A stretch of DNA of 64,000 nucleotides from Hymenobacter actinosclerus (GTDB lineage: Bacteria; Bacteroidota; Bacteroidia; Cytophagales; Hymenobacteraceae): positions 434,001 through 498,000 of the forward strand of contig NZ_FOHS01000003.1 in assembly GCF_900111515.1 (NCBI RefSeq), given 5' to 3'. Made by a program: the position numbers and the translations under genes. This document shows positions 1-8,129 of this stretch, in pieces; position 1 is the first letter of the stretch; each line of letters begins with the position of its first letter. The notes beneath the pieces were generated by a model that ran no database searches, was not told the DNA's origin, and saw only the letters and a list, made by a program, of their open reading frames with translations.

Positions 1-89
1 CCGGCCAGATCAGCTCGCTCAACGTGTCGGTAGCCAGCGGCATTATGCTGTACGAGGTGCTCCGGCAGCGGCTGGGAGCAGTTAAGTAA
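1..89 (+). CDS. rlmB: 23S rRNA 2'-O-methyltransferase, C-terminal end (partial)
   Basis: Only the last 28 codons are in the window; the 5' part lies upstream. The tail contains SLNVSVASGIMLYEVLRQ, the conserved C-terminal motif of TrmH/SpoU RNA methyltransferases (the trefoil-knot region that binds S-adenosylmethionine). RlmB methylates a guanosine 2'-OH in 23S rRNA. Other SpoU members (TrmH, TsnR-like) share this motif, so the exact substrate is inferred. The gene ends with TAA and is followed at once by a 28-bp perfect hairpin. It converges with the next gene. Confidence 0.75.
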   Translation, partial: GQISSLNVSVASGIMLYEVLRQRLGAVK

Positions 90-95
90 TAAAGA

Positions 96-162
96 CTGAA
101 AAAGTAACAGAACCTGTCATCCTTCGCTGCGCTCAGGATGACAGGTTCTGTTACTTTTTCAG
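96..162. terminator. 28-bp perfect inverted repeat, shortest GTCATCCT-family element
   Basis: Left arm 96-123 and right arm 135-162 are perfect reverse complements with an 11-nt loop. The arms carry AACCTGTCATCCT, the outer motif of the dispersed palindrome family in this window, and an A5/T5 run near the outer ends. It lies between convergent genes and probably terminates both. Confidence 0.75.
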
Positions 163-167
163 TTAAC

Positions 168-545
168 CTAACTCAGCAGCCCGGCCTGCTTGGCGGCGGC
201 CAGCAGTTGCGGGGCGTTTTTGAGCGTGGCAGCCACGAAGCGCTTGCCCGACTCCTTCACTTCGTCGCGGCTCACTTCGTGCACTTCTTCGCGCACGAAT
301 TCAGTCAGCAAATGAAAGGCCTCGCGCAACGCCTTATGCCGGGGTTGCTCGGCGCGGAGCTGCTGCTGCACCAGGGCCAGCTGCTCGCGGATTTTCTCGC
401 GACGGGAAGTGAACACGGAATCATGGCCAACGTGGGGGCGGATGCGCTCGACCAGCTCCAGCAGTGGGCGCAGCCGCTGGCTGCCGGCCAGGGCGGCATC
501 GATCAGGTGGTCGCGTTTGCGCAGGGGCGCGGAGTCGGGGGGCAT
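168..545 (-). CDS. Conserved-looking hypothetical helical protein (125 aa)
   Basis: I do not recognise this family. The product is charged and helix-rich, with no signal peptide, membrane segment or obvious catalytic motif, so it is probably cytosolic. The minus strand is preferred to the overlapping plus-strand frame because the composition is protein-like, the ORF ends just beyond the convergent hairpin, and a -7-like box (TATTTTAG, 585-578) lies about 30 nt upstream of the ATG. It converges on rlmB and diverges from icd. Confidence 0.6.
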   Translation of the reverse strand: MPPDSAPLRKRDHLIDAALAGSQRLRPLLELVERIRPHVGHDSVFTSRREKIREQLALVQQQLRAEQPRHKALREAFHLLTEFVREEVHEVSRDEVKESGKRFVAATLKNAPQLLAAAKQAGLLS

Positions 546-724
546 AAGAACGACGGGGGAATGCAGCGGAGCAGGAGCTAAAATAAGCGAAAAGCAGGCG
601 TTGAATGCGTCGGTGCGCCGGCCCTTCCGTATGCCGCTTAGAGGCCTGTGCCTATCTTATGGCCGCAAAGCGCGGCTGACCTGATTGGCCGGGCCTGTTT
701 TTCATTCTTTCTTATCCTCACCCC

Positions 725-1957
725 ATGACTAAAATCAAGGTAGCCAATCCGGTAGTTGAGCTCGACGGCGACGAGATGACCCGCATCATCTGGAAATTCA
801 TCAAAGACAAGCTCATCACCCCGTACCTCGACCTCGACATTAAATACTACGACCTCGGCCTGGAGCACCGCGACGAAACCAACGACCAGGTAACCGTCGA
901 CGCGGCCAACGCCATCAAGCAGTACGGCGTGGGCATCAAGTGCGCCACCATCACGCCCGACGAGCAGCGGGTGGAGGAGTTCGGCCTCAAGCAGATGTGG
1001 AAGTCGCCCAACGGCACCATCCGCAACATTCTGGACGGCACCGTGTTCCGCGAGCCGATTGTGATGAGCAACGTGCCCCGCCTGGTCCCCAACTGGACCG
1101 CCCCTATCTGCATCGGCCGCCACGCCTTCGGCGACCAGTACAAGGCCACCGACTTCGTGACCAAGGGCAAGGGCAAGCTCACTATCACCTTCACGCCCGA
1201 AGATGGCGGCGAGGAGCAGTCGTTTGAGGTCTACAACTTCAAGGGCGACGGCGTGGCGCTGGCCATGTACAACACCGACGAGAGCATTCGGGGCTTCGCC
1301 CACGCCTGCTTCAACCAGGCCCTGAGCAAGGGCTGGCCGCTGTATTTGAGCACCAAGAACACCATTCTGAAGAAGTACGACGGCCGTTTCAAGGACATCT
1401 TCCAGGAGATTTACGAGCAGGACTACCTCGCCAAGTTTGAGGCCGCTGGCATCACCTACGAGCACCGCCTGATCGACGACATGGTGGCCTCGGCCCTGAA
1501 ATGGCATGGCAACTTCGTGTGGGCCTGCAAAAACTACGACGGCGACGTGCAGTCCGACACCGTGGCCCAGGGCTTCGGCTCGCTGGGCCTCATGACCTCG
1601 ACGCTGGTAACGCCCGACGGCAACACTATGGAGGCCGAAGCCGCCCACGGCACCGTTACGCGCCACTACCGCGACCACCAGAAAGGCAAGCCCACCTCCA
1701 CCAACCCCATCGCCAGCATTTTCGCCTGGACCCGGGGCCTGGAGTTCCGCGGCAAGCTCGACGGCAACCAGGAGCTCATCGACTTCTGCCAAGCGCTGGA
1801 GCAAGTCTGCATCGAAACCGTCGAAAGCGGCAAGATGACCAAGGATCTGGCCGTCAACATCCACGGCAATAAAGTCGAACACGGCCGCGACTACCTCTAC
1901 ACCGAGGAGTTCCTGGCCGCGCTGGACGAGAACCTGCAAGCGAAGCTGGCGAAGTAG
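725..1957 (+). CDS. icd: NADP-dependent isocitrate dehydrogenase
   Basis: Converts isocitrate to 2-oxoglutarate and CO2 in the cytosolic TCA cycle, making NADPH. The 410-aa length and sequence match the homodimeric eukaryote-like subfamily rather than the E. coli type. Visible features are the N-terminal [13 protein letters not shown], the substrate loop [20 protein letters not shown] near residues 93-112, the metal-binding region around [11 protein letters not shown], and [13 protein letters not shown] near the C-terminus. It starts at ATG 725. It appears monocistronic: the TAG stop sits inside the left arm of a 42-bp inverted repeat shared with convergent manC. Confidence 0.95.
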   Translation: MTKIKVANPVVELDGDEMTRIIWKFIKDKLITPYLDLDIKYYDLGLEHRDETNDQVTVDAANAIKQYGVGIKCATITPDEQRVEEFGLKQMWKSPNGTIRNILDGTVFREPIVMSNVPRLVPNWTAPICIGRHAFGDQYKATDFVTKGKGKLTITFTPEDGGEEQSFEVYNFKGDGVALAMYNTDESIRGFAHACFNQALSKGWPLYLSTKNTILKKYDGRFKDIFQEIYEQDYLAKFEAAGITYEHRLIDDMVASALKWHGNFVWACKNYDGDVQSDTVAQGFGSLGLMTSTLVTPDGNTMEAEAAHGTVTRHYRDHQKGKPTSTNPIASIFAWTRGLEFRGKLDGNQELIDFCQALEQVCIETVESGKMTKDLAVNIHGNKVEHGRDYLYTEEFLAALDENLQAKLAK

Positions 1958-2063
1958 GTTTTAGGGCTTAATGAATTAGGGCTTAGGGAGAAGGTTTATC
2001 ATCCTCAACAAAGGGTGACAGACCTTCTTCCTAAGCCCTAATTCACTAAGCCCTAAAACCTAC
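1954..2063. repeat. 42-bp imperfect inverted repeat built from TTAGGGCT-like units
   Basis: Left arm 1954-1995 pairs with right arm 2022-2063 at 40 of 42 positions. The arms consist of TTAGGGCTTA-like repeats, related to the heptamer tracts elsewhere in the window. The icd stop codon (1955-1957) lies in the left arm and the manC stop (2064-2066) abuts the right arm. It is probably a bidirectional terminator. Confidence 0.8.
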
Positions 2064-3191
2064 TCAATTATATCCGTTGCCCTTCTTCGACTTCACGTCG
2101 GCCACGAAATCCTTGACGCGCTGCTCCTCGGTGCGCTTGCAGATGAGCAGCACGTTGTCGTACTCGGCCACGATGTAGCCTTCCAGGCCCTGCACCACCA
2201 CCAGGCGCTCGGGGGGCGTTTTGATTACGCACTCGCGCGTGTCGTAGAGCAAGGCGTTGCCGTCGACGACGTTTTCATCGGCGTCGTGCTGGCCCATGCG
2301 GTGCAGCGAGTCCCAGGTGCCCAGGTCGCTCCAGCCGAAGTCGGCGGGCAGTACGTACACGTTGTCGGCCTTTTCCATCACGCCGTAGTCGATGCTGATG
2401 TTGCGGCACAGGCTGTAGGCACGGGTGATGAACTCCTCCTCGGCGGGCGTACCAAGCTGCTCGCGGCCCTCGTCGAACACCTCGGCAATGTCGCTCAGGT
2501 ACTGGTGGAAGGCCTGCACGATGGCATCGGCCCGCCACACGAACAGGCCCGAGTTCCAGAGGAACTCGCCGCTGCTCACAAACATCTGGGCCAGCTCGGC
2601 ATTGGGCTTTTCGGTGAAGGTTTTCACCTTGCGCAGCTGCTTCGGGAAGGCACCGTCGGCGTGGCCCGGCAGCTGGCGCACATGCTGGGCGGGCACCTCG
2701 TCATCAATAAACTGAATGTAGCCGTAGCCGGTATCGGGGCGCGAGGGCTGGATGCCGAGCGTGATGAGCACGTTGTGGCTCCGGGCCCCGGCCAGCGCGG
2801 TGCGGATGGTGGCGCGGAAGTTCTCCTCGTGCATCACGGCGTGGTCGGCGGGCGTGACCACCATCACGGCCTCGGGGTCGAGGCGGGCGATGCGGTAGCT
2901 GGCGTAGGCGATGCAGGGGGCGGTGTTGCGGCCGATGGGCTCGCCCAGAATCTGATGGGCCGCCAGCTCGGGCAGGTGCTGCTGCACCAGCTCCACATAG
3001 TCGCGGTTGGTGACGACAAACACGTTTTCGGGCGGGCAGATACCGGCGAAACGGTCCACGGTGAGCTGGAGCATGGAGCGGCCCAGGCCCAGCACGTCGT
3101 GGAACTGCTTGGGGTGGTGGGTGCGGCTGAAGGGCCAGAAGCGGCTGCCAATGCCGCCGGCCATCACCACTAGGTAGGTATGTTGGTCCAT
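2064..3191 (-). CDS. manC: Mannose-1-phosphate guanylyltransferase
   Basis: Makes GDP-mannose from mannose-1-phosphate and GTP for surface polysaccharides. The N-terminal pyrophosphorylase signature GGIGSRFWPFSRTHHPKQF is at residues 12-30, and the family motifs EFLWNSGLFVWR and PADFGWSDLGTWDSL follow. At 375 aa it is the single-domain form, without the C-terminal phosphomannose isomerase domain of the fused enzymes. ATG 3191 is chosen; a -7-like box TAACTTTC (3219-3212) precedes it. The co-directional upstream gene is another sugar-phosphate enzyme, so the pair may serve LPS or exopolysaccharide synthesis. Confidence 0.92.
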   Translation of the reverse strand: MDQHTYLVVMAGGIGSRFWPFSRTHHPKQFHDVLGLGRSMLQLTVDRFAGICPPENVFVVTNRDYVELVQQHLPELAAHQILGEPIGRNTAPCIAYASYRIARLDPEAVMVVTPADHAVMHEENFRATIRTALAGARSHNVLITLGIQPSRPDTGYGYIQFIDDEVPAQHVRQLPGHADGAFPKQLRKVKTFTEKPNAELAQMFVSSGEFLWNSGLFVWRADAIVQAFHQYLSDIAEVFDEGREQLGTPAEEEFITRAYSLCRNISIDYGVMEKADNVYVLPADFGWSDLGTWDSLHRMGQHDADENVVDGNALLYDTRECVIKTPPERLVVVQGLEGYIVAEYDNVLLICKRTEEQRVKDFVADVKSKKGNGYN

Positions 3192-3247
3192 GTCGTCAAG
3201 CTTGTTTTCCGGAAAGTTAGGGCTTTAATGCAGGTGGGGCGGCCCTT

Positions 3248-3376
3248 ACCTGTCATCCTGAGCATGTGGCGCATCAAGCCAGCGACGAAGGACCTTGCCA
3301 CGTAAGCACGAGCCGCTCAAACGTGCTAAGGTCCTTCGTCGCTGGCTTGATGCGCCACATGCTCAGGATGACAGGT
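3248..3376. repeat. 49-bp perfect inverted repeat, GTCATCCTGAGC family
   Basis: Arms 3248-3296 and 3328-3376 are perfect complements. Each reads from the outside ACCTGTCATCCTGAGC, then a variable GC-rich part ending GACGAAGGACCTT. The 31-nt loop holds a small inner hairpin (AGCACG/CGTGCT). It lies between two co-directional minus-strand genes, 3' of the isomerase and 5' of manC. Confidence 0.9.
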
Positions 3377-3392
3377 ACAGGTTCTACCGCCC

Positions 3393-4370
3393 CTATACTA
3401 GCCCTTCGCGCAGCAAGTCGTGCAGGTGGATGAAGCCGCTGAAGCGGCCCTGCTCGGTTACCAGCAGCTGGGTGATGTTGCGGGCCTGCATCCGGGCCAG
3501 GGCCTCCACGGCAAAATCGTCTACCTCCACCGTTACGGGGCCGGGCGTGAGGATGTCGCGGGCCCGCACCTCGTCGAGGCGGCCGGCGTGGGCCGTGAGC
3601 ATGCGACGCAGGTCGCCGTCGGTGATGATGCCGACCAGTTCGCCGGCCTCGTTCAGCACGGCGGTGGCGCCCAGGCGTTTGCCCGATATTTCGAGGATAA
3701 TGTCGCGCAGTGGGGCCGACTCCGACACTTGGGGCTGCTGGTTCTGGCGGCTCAGGTCGCCTACTTTCAAATACAGCTGCTTGCCCAGTGTGCCGCCGGG
3801 GTGCAGGCCGGCAAAATCCTGGCGCGAGAAGTCGCGGCTTTCGAGCAGGCACACGGCCAGCGCGTCGCCCAGGGCCAGCGCGGCGGTGGTGCTGGTGGTG
3901 GGCGCCAGGTTGTGGGGGCAGGCCTCGCGCGTTACCGGCGCGTGCAGGATGTAATCGGCCTGCTGGGCCAGGTACGAGTCGGCGTTGCTGACCAGCGCGG
4001 CCAGCGGCACGCCCTTGCGCTTGAGCAGCGGCACGAGCACCTTTATTTCGGGCGTGTCGCCCGATTTGCTGATGGCAATGACGAAATCATCGGCCTGAAT
4101 CATCCCCAGGTCGCCGTGGATAGCGTCGGCGGCGTGCATGAACAGGGCGGGCGTGCCGGTAGAGTTGAAGGTGGCCACCATCTTGCCCGCAATGTGGGCG
4201 CTCTTGCCGATGCCCGTAACCACGACCCGACCGCGACGGGCCAGAATTGCTTCTACGCATTGTGCAAAATCGGGGCGTTCGTCGAGGGCCGCGGCCACGC
4301 CCTGGATGGCTTCCGCTTCGAGCTGAAGCACTTTTTTTGCGAGGCTATGAAGTTCGGTTGGCAGTTTCAA
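3393..4370 (-). CDS. kdsD: KpsF/GutQ-type arabinose-5-phosphate isomerase
   Basis: Interconverts ribulose-5-phosphate and arabinose-5-phosphate, the first step to KDO for LPS. It has an N-terminal SIS domain (GRVVVTGIGKSAHIAGK, then ISKSGDTPEIK, then a Ser/Thr-rich loop PTTSTTAALALGDALA) followed by two CBS motifs (from about residue 205). A longer frame runs upstream to 4463 but that part is Arg/Gly-rich and unlike the family. I choose the TTG at 4370, giving MKLPTELHSLAKKVLQ and 325 aa, the normal length. It diverges from recQ. Confidence 0.85.
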   Translation of the reverse strand: MKLPTELHSLAKKVLQLEAEAIQGVAAALDERPDFAQCVEAILARRGRVVVTGIGKSAHIAGKMVATFNSTGTPALFMHAADAIHGDLGMIQADDFVIAISKSGDTPEIKVLVPLLKRKGVPLAALVSNADSYLAQQADYILHAPVTREACPHNLAPTTSTTAALALGDALAVCLLESRDFSRQDFAGLHPGGTLGKQLYLKVGDLSRQNQQPQVSESAPLRDIILEISGKRLGATAVLNEAGELVGIITDGDLRRMLTAHAGRLDEVRARDILTPGPVTVEVDDFAVEALARMQARNITQLLVTEQGRFSGFIHLHDLLREGLV

Positions 4371-4545
4371 TCTAAATTTGATAGTGCGGTTCGAAATCGG
4401 GGCCGAAGCGAGAGGGGATACTTGGCCGCGGCCGGCCCCGCCGTTTCGCCTGCCCGGCCTCAAATCCCGGTAAAATCCTTAGATTGAGGAAGCGGCCCGA
4501 AGTAGCCGCTTTATCAGTCTATCAACTAAATAAGCGTACGTGCGG

Positions 4546-6750
4546 ATGTCGATGTCAGTGGTAACCCCCGAAATCCAGCAGCCAGCTGATTTGAAGGGCA
4601 AGTTAAAGGAAGTTTTCGGCTACGGACAGTTCCGCGGCGTGCAGGAGGATATCATCAACAACGTAATTGCGGGCCACAACACGTTCGTGATTATGCCCAC
4701 CGGAGCCGGCAAAAGCCTGTGCTACCAGCTGCCGGCGCTGGTGCTGCCGGGCACGGCCATCGTCATCTCCCCGCTCATCGCCCTGATGAAAAACCAGGTC
4801 GACCAGCTCAACGCCTTCGGCGTGAATGCCCAGTTTCTGAACTCCACGCTGAGCAAATCGGAGATGAACCGGGTGAAGCGCGACGTCATCAGCGGCGAGG
4901 TGCGGCTGCTGTACGTGGCCCCCGAAAGCCTCACCAAGGACGAAACCATCGAGTTTCTCAACAAGGCCACCATCAGCTTTGTGGCCATTGATGAGGCCCA
5001 CTGCATTTCGGAGTGGGGCCACGATTTCCGGCCCGAGTACCGCAAAATCCGCGGTATTATTGATAACCTCGGCGCCAACGTGCCCATTATTGCCCTCACG
5101 GCCACGGCCACGCCCAAGGTGCAGCAGGACATCCAGAAGAACCTGCAAATGGATGATGCCTCGGTGTTCAAGACCAGCTTCAACCGCACCAACCTGTACT
5201 ACGAGGTGCGGCCCAAGCACAACACCAAAAAGCAGCTGATTCAGTACGTGAAGCAGCACAAGGACCAGGCGGGCATCGTGTACTGCCTGAGCCGCAAAAA
5301 GGTGGAGGAAATTGCCGAGCTGCTGCGCGTGAACGACGTGCGCGCCCGCCCCTACCACGCCGGCCTCGACCCGCACGTGCGCATGGCCAACCAGGACGCG
5401 TTTCTGCACGAGGAGTGCGACGTCATCGTGGCTACCATCGCCTTCGGGATGGGCATCGACAAGCCCGACGTGCGCTTCGTGATTCACTACGACACGCCCA
5501 AAAGCATCGAGGGCTACTACCAGGAAACCGGCCGCGGCGGCCGCGACGGCATGGACGGCGACTGCCTGATGTTCTACAGCTACGACGACATCATCAAGCT
5601 GGAGAAGTTCAACAAGGACAAGCCCGTAACCGAGCGCGACAACGGCAAGCAGCTGCTCCAGGAAATGGCCAACTATGCCGATTCGGCGGTGTGCCGGCGC
5701 AAGCAGCTGCTGCACTACTTCGGCGAGGTGTACGCCAAAGACTGCGGCTTCTGCGACAACTGCCGCCACCCCCGCGAGCGGTTCGAGGCCAGGGAAGAGG
5801 TGCTGCTGGCCCTGAAGGCGGTGGTGCAGACCGACGAGCGGTTCGGCCTCGACCACATCGGCACGGTGCTCATGGGCATGTCGAACCCGCACGTGATCAG
5901 CTACGCCCACAACCAACTGCCGATTTACGGCCAGGGCAAGGCCCACGACGCCCAGTTCTGGCACTCGCTCTTGCGCCAGACGATGCTTAGCGGGCTGCTG
6001 GCCAAGGATGTAGAAAATTTTGGCGTAATTCGGATCACCCAGAAAGGCCTGGATTTCATTGAGAACCCGCATTCTATGAAACTCACCAAAGACCACAACT
6101 ACGACGAGGAGGTGAAAGAGGAGCAGCAGCAGGAAGACGTGCAGCTGGCCGCCGGCCACGACGAAGCGCTGTTCGACATGCTGAAGGCCCTGCGCAAGAA
6201 GGTGGCCAACCAGAAGAACCTGCCGCCCTACGTGCTGTTCCAGGACCCGTCGCTGAAGGAAATGGCCACTACCTTCCCCACCAAGCTGGAGGAGCTGGCC
6301 CACATTTCGGGCGTGGGCCAGGGCAAGGCCCAGAAGTTCGGCGCCCCCTTCCTGACGCTGATTCAGCAGTACGTGGAGGACAACGACATCACGACGGCCG
6401 CCGACGTGGTAGTAAAATCGGCCGTCAACAAGTCGAAAATCAAGATTTACATCATCCAGCAAATCGACAAGAAGATGGACCTGGAAGAAATAGCCTCCTC
6501 CAAGGGCCTCGATATGCGCGAGCTGATGGAGGAAATCGAGCACATCTGCTATTCGGGCACCAAGCTCAACCTGGGCTACTACATCAACGGTGTGCTCGAC
6601 CAGGAGCGGCAGGAAGAAATCTACGACTACTTTATGTCGGCCAGCACCGACAACATTGCCGTGGCCCTGAAAGAACTCGGTACCGACGACTATACCGAGG
6701 AGGATTTGCGCCTGATGCGGATTAAGTTTTTGAGTGAAGTAGCGAATTAG
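4546..6750 (+). CDS. recQ: ATP-dependent DNA helicase RecQ
   Basis: 3'-5' DNA helicase acting in recombination and replication-fork repair. In order: Walker A (MPTGAGKSLCYQLP, about residue 50), DEAH box (IDEAHCISEWGHDFR, about 148), motif VI QETGRGGRDG, the four-cysteine zinc site in the RQC region (C..C-GFC-DNC, about 382-406), a winged-helix region and an HRDC domain (about 556-625). A GTG at 4540 and ATGs at 4546 and 4552 are all possible starts; the choice changes the N-terminus by at most four residues. The stop codon is followed immediately by a 14-mer repeat tract. Confidence 0.95.
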   Translation: MSMSVVTPEIQQPADLKGKLKEVFGYGQFRGVQEDIINNVIAGHNTFVIMPTGAGKSLCYQLPALVLPGTAIVISPLIALMKNQVDQLNAFGVNAQFLNSTLSKSEMNRVKRDVISGEVRLLYVAPESLTKDETIEFLNKATISFVAIDEAHCISEWGHDFRPEYRKIRGIIDNLGANVPIIALTATATPKVQQDIQKNLQMDDASVFKTSFNRTNLYYEVRPKHNTKKQLIQYVKQHKDQAGIVYCLSRKKVEEIAELLRVNDVRARPYHAGLDPHVRMANQDAFLHEECDVIVATIAFGMGIDKPDVRFVIHYDTPKSIEGYYQETGRGGRDGMDGDCLMFYSYDDIIKLEKFNKDKPVTERDNGKQLLQEMANYADSAVCRRKQLLHYFGEVYAKDCGFCDNCRHPRERFEAREEVLLALKAVVQTDERFGLDHIGTVLMGMSNPHVISYAHNQLPIYGQGKAHDAQFWHSLLRQTMLSGLLAKDVENFGVIRITQKGLDFIENPHSMKLTKDHNYDEEVKEEQQQEDVQLAAGHDEALFDMLKALRKKVANQKNLPPYVLFQDPSLKEMATTFPTKLEELAHISGVGQGKAQKFGAPFLTLIQQYVEDNDITTAADVVVKSAVNKSKIKIYIIQQIDKKMDLEEIASSKGLDMRELMEEIEHICYSGTKLNLGYYINGVLDQERQEEIYDYFMSASTDNIAVALKELGTDDYTEEDLRLMRIKFLSEVAN

Positions 6751-6935
6751 AGCGGCAAGCTTTGAGCGGCAAGCTTTGAGCGGCAAGCTTTGAGCGGCAA
6801 GCTGCAAGCCACAAGCTGCAAGCCACAAGCTGCAAGTTTCTACCGGCCGTCGATTAACAATTGGCCGTTGGTAGAAACTTGCAGCTTGTGGCTTGTGGCT
6901 TGCCGCTTGTAGCTTGTGGCTTGCAGCTCGTGGCT
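6751..6935. repeat. AGCnnCA heptamer tract flanking a 23-bp hairpin
   Basis: Directly after the recQ stop, six 14-nt units run from 6751 to 6834 (AGCGGCAAGCTTTG x3, AGCGGCAAGCTGCA, AGCCACAAGCTGCA x2). The right side (about 6876-6935) holds the reverse-complement heptamers TGCAGCT/TGTGGCT. The inner arms AGCCACA...GTTTCTAC and their complement pair over 23 bp around a loop with its own CGGCC/GGCCG stem. It lies between convergent genes. Confidence 0.9.
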
Positions 6936-7865
6936 CTACAAATCCTCCATCTTCCGCTTCATGAAATCGGGGCGGCGGGTGGTTTTCAGGTTAATGCGGT
7001 AGATGTACTCGCCCAGAATGCCCAGGCCCAGCATGATGAGGCCCACGCCGAAGCCGATGGAGATGATGAGCGAGGGAAAGCCCAGCAGGTAATTGTCGTA
7101 GACCAGCTTGCGCACCAGCACGTAGCCCGAGTAGCCGCTGGTGATGAGGAACACGAGCACCGAAAGCGCCGTGAGCAGGCGGATGGGCAGGTTGGAGAAG
7201 GTGACGAAGATGTTGAGCGACTGGGCCACTTTCTTGCCCAGCGTATAGCCACTTTCGCCCACTGCGCGCGGCTGATGCGTTATCGGGGTGCTGGCTACGT
7301 GGGTCGTCAGCCAGGTCAGGTAGCCGTCGAGGAAGGTGTGGGAGTTGTGCATGGCCAGGCAGGCCTGGGCCATATCGGTTTTCAGCAGGCGGAAGGGCGA
7401 GTAGTGCGGGTGCAGGTCGGGAATGCCGAACCGGAGCAGCCAGCGCATGGCCCGCGAGGTAAAGTTGCGGAAGGGCGTGTGCCGCAGTTGCCCGGGCATA
7501 CCGTACACCACGTCGAAATTGCCCTGCTGCTGCCGCGCAATCAGCTGCTCGATGTCGGCGGGGCGGTGCTGCAGGTCCTCATCGAGCGTGACGATGAAGC
7601 GGCCCCGCGCCTCGCCGAAACCGCACAGCAGGGCATTATGCTGGCCGAAGTTGCGCGTCAGGTGCACGGCCCGCACCAGCTCCGGCCCGTACTGCGCCTG
7701 CAGGGCCCGGATAACGGCCCAGGAGTCGTCGGGCCCACAATCGTAGACGAAAATGATTTCGAACGGACGGTGGGTATCCGTAAAAAAAGCGTGGAGTTGC
7801 GCCGTGAGGGTCGCTAGCGTGTCCTGCCCCTTATAAACGGGCACCACCACCGAGTAGTCGAGCAT
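6936..7865 (-). CDS. GT2 glycosyltransferase, DPM1/GtrB-like, with two C-terminal TM segments
   Basis: Predicted to transfer a sugar from a nucleotide donor to a polyprenyl phosphate or related membrane acceptor. The N-terminal GT-A domain begins YSVVVPVYKGQDTL and has the metal-binding TLDEDLQHRP motif near residue 95. The C-terminal part has two hydrophobic helices (about 230-255 and 265-290), as in GtrB/ArnC-type enzymes. The product is 309 aa with ATG at 7865. A perfect -7 box TAACTTTG (7877-7870) ends only 4 nt before the ATG, so the mRNA is probably leaderless. Donor and acceptor are unknown. Confidence 0.85.
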   Translation of the reverse strand: MLDYSVVVPVYKGQDTLATLTAQLHAFFTDTHRPFEIIFVYDCGPDDSWAVIRALQAQYGPELVRAVHLTRNFGQHNALLCGFGEARGRFIVTLDEDLQHRPADIEQLIARQQQGNFDVVYGMPGQLRHTPFRNFTSRAMRWLLRFGIPDLHPHYSPFRLLKTDMAQACLAMHNSHTFLDGYLTWLTTHVASTPITHQPRAVGESGYTLGKKVAQSLNIFVTFSNLPIRLLTALSVLVFLITSGYSGYVLVRKLVYDNYLLGFPSLIISIGFGVGLIMLGLGILGEYIYRINLKTTRRPDFMKRKMEDL

Positions 7866-7869
7866 GGGG

Positions 7870-7877
7870 CAAAGTTA
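7870..7877 (-). promoter_or_regulatory. -7 box TAACTTTG for the glycosyltransferase
   Basis: Perfect match to the Bacteroidota TAnnTTTG element, ending 4 nt before the ATG at 7865. The predicted transcription start coincides with the start codon. Confidence 0.6.
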
Positions 7878-8058
7878 GTTGTTGTCTGGCAGCCCACCGG
7901 CCGAAGGTGGGTCCGGGCGTTACTCGTAGCCCAAACCAGTCGGCATACCGGGCCGATATGAACTGAACCCCGGGCCGCAACCACCTGTGCTCTTCTGCTT
8001 CAGGCGCTGGCCCGCCTCCTTGTGGCACGGGGGCGCACAACGTTGGGGGCAGGGGCTG

Positions 8059-8066
8059 TACTTTTG
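8059..8066 (+). promoter_or_regulatory. -7 box TACTTTTG for the carbamoyltransferase
   Basis: Perfect TAnnTTTG match about 63 nt upstream of ATG 8130, in the divergent gap. No convincing TTG at the usual -33 spacing was found. Confidence 0.55.
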
Positions 8067-8129
8067 CCGGGTCTTTTGCCGTGGCCCGACCGTTGCGGTT
8101 GAGGCGTTCAGCCAACTTTCCGCAAACCT

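Noticed and set aside
638..1939. 433-codon open frame antisense to icd
   Set aside because: Shadow of icd: low-complexity Val/Gly/His protein without motifs, while the plus strand encodes a full isocitrate dehydrogenase.
4603..6828. 741-codon open frame antisense to recQ
   Set aside because: It mirrors recQ codon by codon (His/Val/Leu-rich shadow product), has no family motifs, and ends in the recQ 3' repeat. A high-GC third-position bias explains the open frame.
7878..8129. Small ORFs in the divergent gap before the carbamoyltransferase
   Set aside because: Three overlapping short frames of Arg/Pro/Gln-rich composition on both strands; none has a family motif, and a -7 box for the downstream gene lies among them.
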